A DNA stretch of 64,000 bases from contig NIOE01000007.1 in assembly GCA_002205125.1 (NCBI GenBank), forward strand, positions 1 through 64,000, given 5' to 3'. Below the pieces are notes generated by a model that ran no database searches, was not told where the DNA came from, and worked only from the letters and a program-made list of their open reading frames with translations. Below are positions 60,749-64,000 of this stretch, piece by piece. The DNA is from Roseateles noduli. Lineage in GTDB: Bacteria; Pseudomonadota; Gammaproteobacteria; Burkholderiales; Burkholderiaceae_C. Made by a program: the position numbers and the translations under genes. How positions within the stretch are numbered: position 1 is the stretch's first letter; each line of letters begins with the position of its first letter.

Positions 60749-62074
60749 ATGAAGGTCATCGTCCTCGGCGCCGGCATCATCGGCATCCACACCGCCTGGT
60801 ACCTGCTGGACCAGGGCCACGAGGTCGTCGTCGTCGACCGTCAGCCCGACGCGGCGCTGGAGACCAGCTTCGCCAACGGCGCGCAGATCTCGGTCTGCTT
60901 CTGCGAACCCTGGGCCAACGCCGGCGCGCCGTTCAAGGTGGCGAAGTGGCTGTTGAAGGACGACGCGCCGCTGCTGTTCCGCCCGCGTCTGGATCCGGCG
61001 CAGTGGCGCTGGGGCCTGTCCTTCCTGGGCCAGTGCACGACGGCGGCGTTCGAACGCAACGTCGAGCAGCTCGTGCGCCTGGGCCGCTACAGCCACGAGT
61101 CGCTGCAGTCGCTGGTCGCGGACACGGGCATCGAATACAACCGCCTGCAGAAGGGCATCCTGCACTTCTTCGGCAGCGAGGCCGACTTCGAAGCCGGCGC
61201 GCAAGGCGCCGAGATCATGCGCAGACACGGCGTCGACCGCCGCGTGCTGAGCCGCGACGAGGTCCTGGCGATCGAACCCGCGCTGCGCTCGGCGCAGCAT
61301 GCGGTGTTCGGCGGCACCTACACGCCGAGCGACGAATCCGGCGATGCACGCGTCTTCACGCAGGCGCTGGCGAAGCTGGCCGAGAAGCGCGGCGCGCAGT
61401 TCCTGTGGAACCACGACATCGTGACGCTGCAGCCGCAAGGCGGTGCGCAGGGCAACGAGATCGCCGGCGTGCAGATCCAGTCGCGCGAGACCGGCCAGAC
61501 CCAATGGCTGAAGGGCGACGCCTACGTCGTGGCGCTGGCGTCGTACGCGCCGGCCCTGACGAAGTCGCTGGGCGAGCACCTCAACATCTATCCGGCCAAG
61601 GGCTACTCGGCCACGCTGCGGCTGAAGAAGCCGGAGCAGGCCAGCACCGTCAGCCTGCTGGACGACGCGCGCAAGATCGCGATCTCGCGCCTGGGCGACT
61701 TCGTCCGCATCGCCGGCACGGCGGAACTCGTGGGCCTGGACACCAGCCTGGACAGCCCGACCTCCAAGGTCCGCTGCGAATCGCTGGTGCGTCGCTACGA
61801 GGAGCTGTTCCCCGGCGTCGCCGACCTGTCCGAGCCCAACTTCTGGACCGGCCTGCGCCCCAGTACGCCGACCAACGTGCCCTACATCGGCCGCAGCCAG
61901 AAGGCGTCCAACCTGTGGATCAACGCGGGCCACGGCACGCTGGGCTGGACGCACGGCGCCGGCTCCGGTCGCGCGCTGGCGGAACTGATGAGCGGCAAAC
62001 GCCCGGCACTGGACTTCGGCTTCTACGGCGACGCGCTGCCCGCCAAGGCCGTGCGAAGCTTCCAGCCCGCCTGA
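60749..62074 (+). CDS. dadA: D-amino acid dehydrogenase small subunit DadA
   Basis: 441 residues, GGAG before the ATG. FAD-binding fold at the start (VIVLGAGIIGIHTAWYL), SFANGAQISVCFCEPWAN, and the C-terminal GLRPSTPTNVPYIGRS and NAGHGTLGWTHGAGSGR are diagnostic of DadA (about 430 residues). Oxidises D-amino acids to keto acids, feeding the respiratory chain. No alanine racemase dadX is adjacent in the window. A terminator follows. Confidence 0.95.
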   Translation: MKVIVLGAGIIGIHTAWYLLDQGHEVVVVDRQPDAALETSFANGAQISVCFCEPWANAGAPFKVAKWLLKDDAPLLFRPRLDPAQWRWGLSFLGQCTTAAFERNVEQLVRLGRYSHESLQSLVADTGIEYNRLQKGILHFFGSEADFEAGAQGAEIMRRHGVDRRVLSRDEVLAIEPALRSAQHAVFGGTYTPSDESGDARVFTQALAKLAEKRGAQFLWNHDIVTLQPQGGAQGNEIAGVQIQSRETGQTQWLKGDAYVVALASYAPALTKSLGEHLNIYPAKGYSATLRLKKPEQASTVSLLDDARKIAISRLGDFVRIAGTAELVGLDTSLDSPTSKVRCESLVRRYEELFPGVADLSEPNFWTGLRPSTPTNVPYIGRSQKASNLWINAGHGTLGWTHGAGSGRALAELMSGKRPALDFGFYGDALPAKAVRSFQPA

Positions 62075-62123
62075 TCCGGCGGAGCCCCTGCCGGCGTCAT
62101 CGAGGCGCCGGGACCCCTGAAAC

Positions 62124-62153
62124 AAGGGCGCGGCTAGAATCCGCGCCCTTTTC
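62124..62153 (+). terminator. Rho-independent terminator after dadA
   Basis: AAGGGCGCGG (62124-62133) pairs exactly with CCGCGCCCTT (62141-62150) around the loop CTAGAAT, followed by further T. The loop contains TAGAAT, a good -10 hexamer only about 40 bases before the next gene's ATG. Confidence 0.85.
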
Positions 62154-62173
62154 GCATTTCCCGCCGCGCCGCC

Positions 62174-63502
62174 ATGTCCTCATCGCTTTCTGACCTGTCG
62201 CGCGATTTCTGCGCCATCGACTTCGGCACCTCCAACTCGGCGGTCGCCGTGCCTGATGCTGGCCGTCCGGGCGCGATGCGCCTGGTGCCGCTCGAAGACG
62301 GCAAGGTGACCATGCCGACGGCGGTCTTCTACTTCGCCGAAGGTCGCCACGACGCCGACGGCCCGCCGCGCGCCTTCGGCCGCGCGGCCATGAGCGCCTA
62401 TGTCGAGGGCACCGACGGGCGTCTGATGCGCTCGATGAAGAGCATCCTGGGCTCCAGCCTGATCGACCAGGTCACCGACGTCGGCGGCGGCCGCGGCGTG
62501 AAGTACATCGACATGCTGAGCGGCTACCTGAAGCGCCTGCGCAAGCAGGCCGGCGCCTCGGACGCCGGCGGCCACGAGCCGCGCCGGGTCGTGCTGGGCC
62601 GCCCGGTCTACTTCGTCGACGGCGAACCGGAGCGCGATGCCGCGGCGCAGGCCTCGCTGGCGGCCGCGGCGCGGGCGGTCGGCTTCGAGGACGTGCACTT
62701 CCAGTTCGAGCCGATCGCGGCCGCGTTCGACTTCGAGCAGCAGGCCGACCGTGAGCAGCTCGTGCTGGTGGCCGACATCGGCGGCGGCACGTCCGACTTC
62801 TCGATCGTGCGCGTCGGACCCGACCGCGCGAAGCGGCTGGACCGCCGCGACGACATCCTCGCCAGCCACGGCGTGCACATCGCCGGCACCGACTTCGACC
62901 GGCACATCGAGCTGACCGGCATCCTGCGCGAATTCGGCTACCGCGCGCTCGGCCCCGCCAAGCCGGGCCAGACGCCGCGCGAGGTGCCCAGCGGCGTCTA
63001 CTTCGACCTCGCGACCTGGCACCTGATCAACACCTGCTACAGCCCGCAGCGCGTGCTGGAGCTGCGCAACATGAAGAGCTTCTACGGCGACCCGCGCCAC
63101 CATCAGCGTCTGATGACGGTGTTGGACGAGCGGCTGGGCCACGAACTCGCGAACCGCGCGGAAGACGCCAAGATCGAAGTCGCCGGCGGCGGCGACTGCA
63201 CGATCGACCTGCAGCTGATCGAGTCCGGCCTGACGGTGCAACTGTCGGAAGCCGCGGCGCTGGAATCGCTGCGCGGCGACATCGAGCGCATCGCCCAGGC
63301 GGGCCGCGAGACGGTCGAGCGCGCCGGGCTGAAGCCGTCGGACATCGACGCGCTGTACTTCACCGGCGGCTCGACCGGCCTGACCGTGCTGGCCGACCGC
63401 ATCGCAGCGGACTACCCGGACGCCAAGACGGTGCGGGGCGACCGCTTCGCGTCGGTCGCGACCGGACTGGGCCTGCATGCGGCGCGTCTGTTCGCTGCGT
63501 GA
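62174..63502 (+). CDS. yegD: Hsp70-family chaperone-like ATPase (YegD type)
   Basis: 442 residues. The actin/Hsp70 phosphate loops are present (IDFGTSNSAVAVPDAG at 14-30, VADIGGGTSDFSIVRVG near 200, FTGGSTGLTVLADRIA near the end), but there is no substrate-binding domain. That matches E. coli YegD (about 450). Role in protein quality control is presumed. Short 5' region with a possible -10 in the dadA terminator loop. Confidence 0.9.
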   Translation: MSSSLSDLSRDFCAIDFGTSNSAVAVPDAGRPGAMRLVPLEDGKVTMPTAVFYFAEGRHDADGPPRAFGRAAMSAYVEGTDGRLMRSMKSILGSSLIDQVTDVGGGRGVKYIDMLSGYLKRLRKQAGASDAGGHEPRRVVLGRPVYFVDGEPERDAAAQASLAAAARAVGFEDVHFQFEPIAAAFDFEQQADREQLVLVADIGGGTSDFSIVRVGPDRAKRLDRRDDILASHGVHIAGTDFDRHIELTGILREFGYRALGPAKPGQTPREVPSGVYFDLATWHLINTCYSPQRVLELRNMKSFYGDPRHHQRLMTVLDERLGHELANRAEDAKIEVAGGGDCTIDLQLIESGLTVQLSEAAALESLRGDIERIAQAGRETVERAGLKPSDIDALYFTGGSTGLTVLADRIAADYPDAKTVRGDRFASVATGLGLHAARLFAA

Positions 63503-63616
63503 TCCGGACGTGAGGCCGCAGGCCTGAAACCTGGGGATCATCCCGAGGGCTGACGTCGGACATCGGGGGAGGGCGCTGCTAGATTGCCGCCTTCCTCTGC
63601 TTCACGGTGCCGACAC

Positions 63617-64000
63617 ATGTCCAAGCCTCGCGCCTCGGCGTTGATCCCGCTGACCCTGTCCCTGTCCGCCGCGTTCGGCGGTCTGTCCGCGATCGCGGCA
63701 CCGGCCGACGACGCGGCATCGACGTCGGCCCAGACCTCGGCCCTGACCTCCGCGGCGACCCTCGCACAGATCTATCAGCAGCCGTCCGAGGCGATCCGCG
63801 CGGTGCTCGATGCCAAGGCGCTGCCGGTCTACCAGGTCTCGCCGGATCAGCGCACGCTGGCGATCGTCGTCAACCGCAAGTCGCGCGCGATCGCGGAGCT
63901 CGCCCGCCCCGTGCTCCGCCAGGCCGGCCTGCGCTACGACCCGGCCACCGACAGCCCGCAGCTGATCACCACCATCGAGTCGCTGTCGCTGCGCCCGCTC
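63617..64000 (+). CDS. Start of an S9-type (prolyl oligopeptidase family) peptidase, 3' end outside window
   Basis: 128 residues before the edge, frame open throughout. Signal peptide (about 1-28, ending SAIAA), then YQQPSEAIRAVLDAKALPVY and ARPVLRQAGLRYDPATDS, the typical opening of secreted S9 peptidases of this group, before the beta-propeller. The catalytic domain would be beyond the window, so activity cannot be judged. The gap 63503-63616 contains no other gene. Confidence 0.7.
   Translation, partial: MSKPRASALIPLTLSLSAAFGGLSAIAAPADDAASTSAQTSALTSAATLAQIYQQPSEAIRAVLDAKALPVYQVSPDQRTLAIVVNRKSRAIAELARPVLRQAGLRYDPATDSPQLITTIESLSLRPL

Noticed and set aside
1-64000. tRNA, rRNA, insertion sequences, prophage or integration sites
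   Set aside because: No cloverleaf-type sequence, rRNA segment, transposase, integrase or flanking direct repeat was recognised by reading; a tRNAscan or IS search was not possible here.

Overview
The window is high-GC DNA (roughly 65-70% by eye) with dense, operonic, overlapping genes. A Bug-type tripartite-tricarboxylate-transporter binding protein, a GTP-type PEP carboxykinase, an ArgP/LysE pair and DadA together suggest a beta-proteobacterium of the order Burkholderiales, perhaps near Roseateles/Mitsuaria. That placement is inferred from gene content, not from a marker gene. No rRNA, tRNA, CRISPR array or insertion sequence was seen.

Layout. (1) 1-15.8 kb: the 3' part of a giant YD-repeat (Rhs-like) surface/toxin protein. 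An RTX calcium-binding block is embedded in its YD shaft and it has a LysM domain. Its lower-GC C-terminal tip carries an HEEMH zincin motif, and a small gene 8 bases downstream is a candidate immunity gene. (2) 15.9-18.6 kb: four consecutive lipoprotein genes, three of them apparently paralogous. (3) 18.7-23.1 kb, minus strand: a compact candidate RiPP (azole/azoline peptide) operon. It runs ATP-grasp, then an RRE-SagB-YcaO fusion ending in PHPFP, then a 66-residue candidate precursor, then a 2OG-Fe(II) oxygenase. (4) 23.3-27.0 kb: two glycosyltransferases and a TPR protein. (5) 27.0-47.9 kb, minus strand: one tightly coupled run of flagellar genes, fliQ-fliR-flhB-flhA-flgFGAHI-flgBC-fliEFGHIJK-flgDE-fliM/N-fliOP-fliA. 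(6) 48.3-63.5 kb, housekeeping and metabolism: pckG, LysR and SEC-C genes, an IclR-controlled organic-acid module (Bug binding protein, CoA-transferase, citryl-CoA-lyase-like), a metallophosphoesterase, a universal stress protein, argP/lysE-type exporter, dadA and a YegD-type Hsp70. (7) The 5' end of an S9-type peptidase runs off the right edge.

The flagellar block is the most striking part. It encodes a full export gate, rod, P/L rings, hook and ATPase complex. Both ends of the block lie inside the window, yet it has no filament, filament cap, hook-junction, stator or chemotaxis gene. Its switch is abnormal: FliG stops before a recognisable C-terminal torque domain, FliM and FliN are one polypeptide without the N-terminal CheY-binding motif, and FlgH has no lipidation cysteine. 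This is either a divergent second flagellum whose filament genes lie elsewhere, or a hook-basal-body apparatus kept for export rather than rotation. The RiPP operon and the YD/RTX/zincin protein are the other two candidates for undescribed biology.
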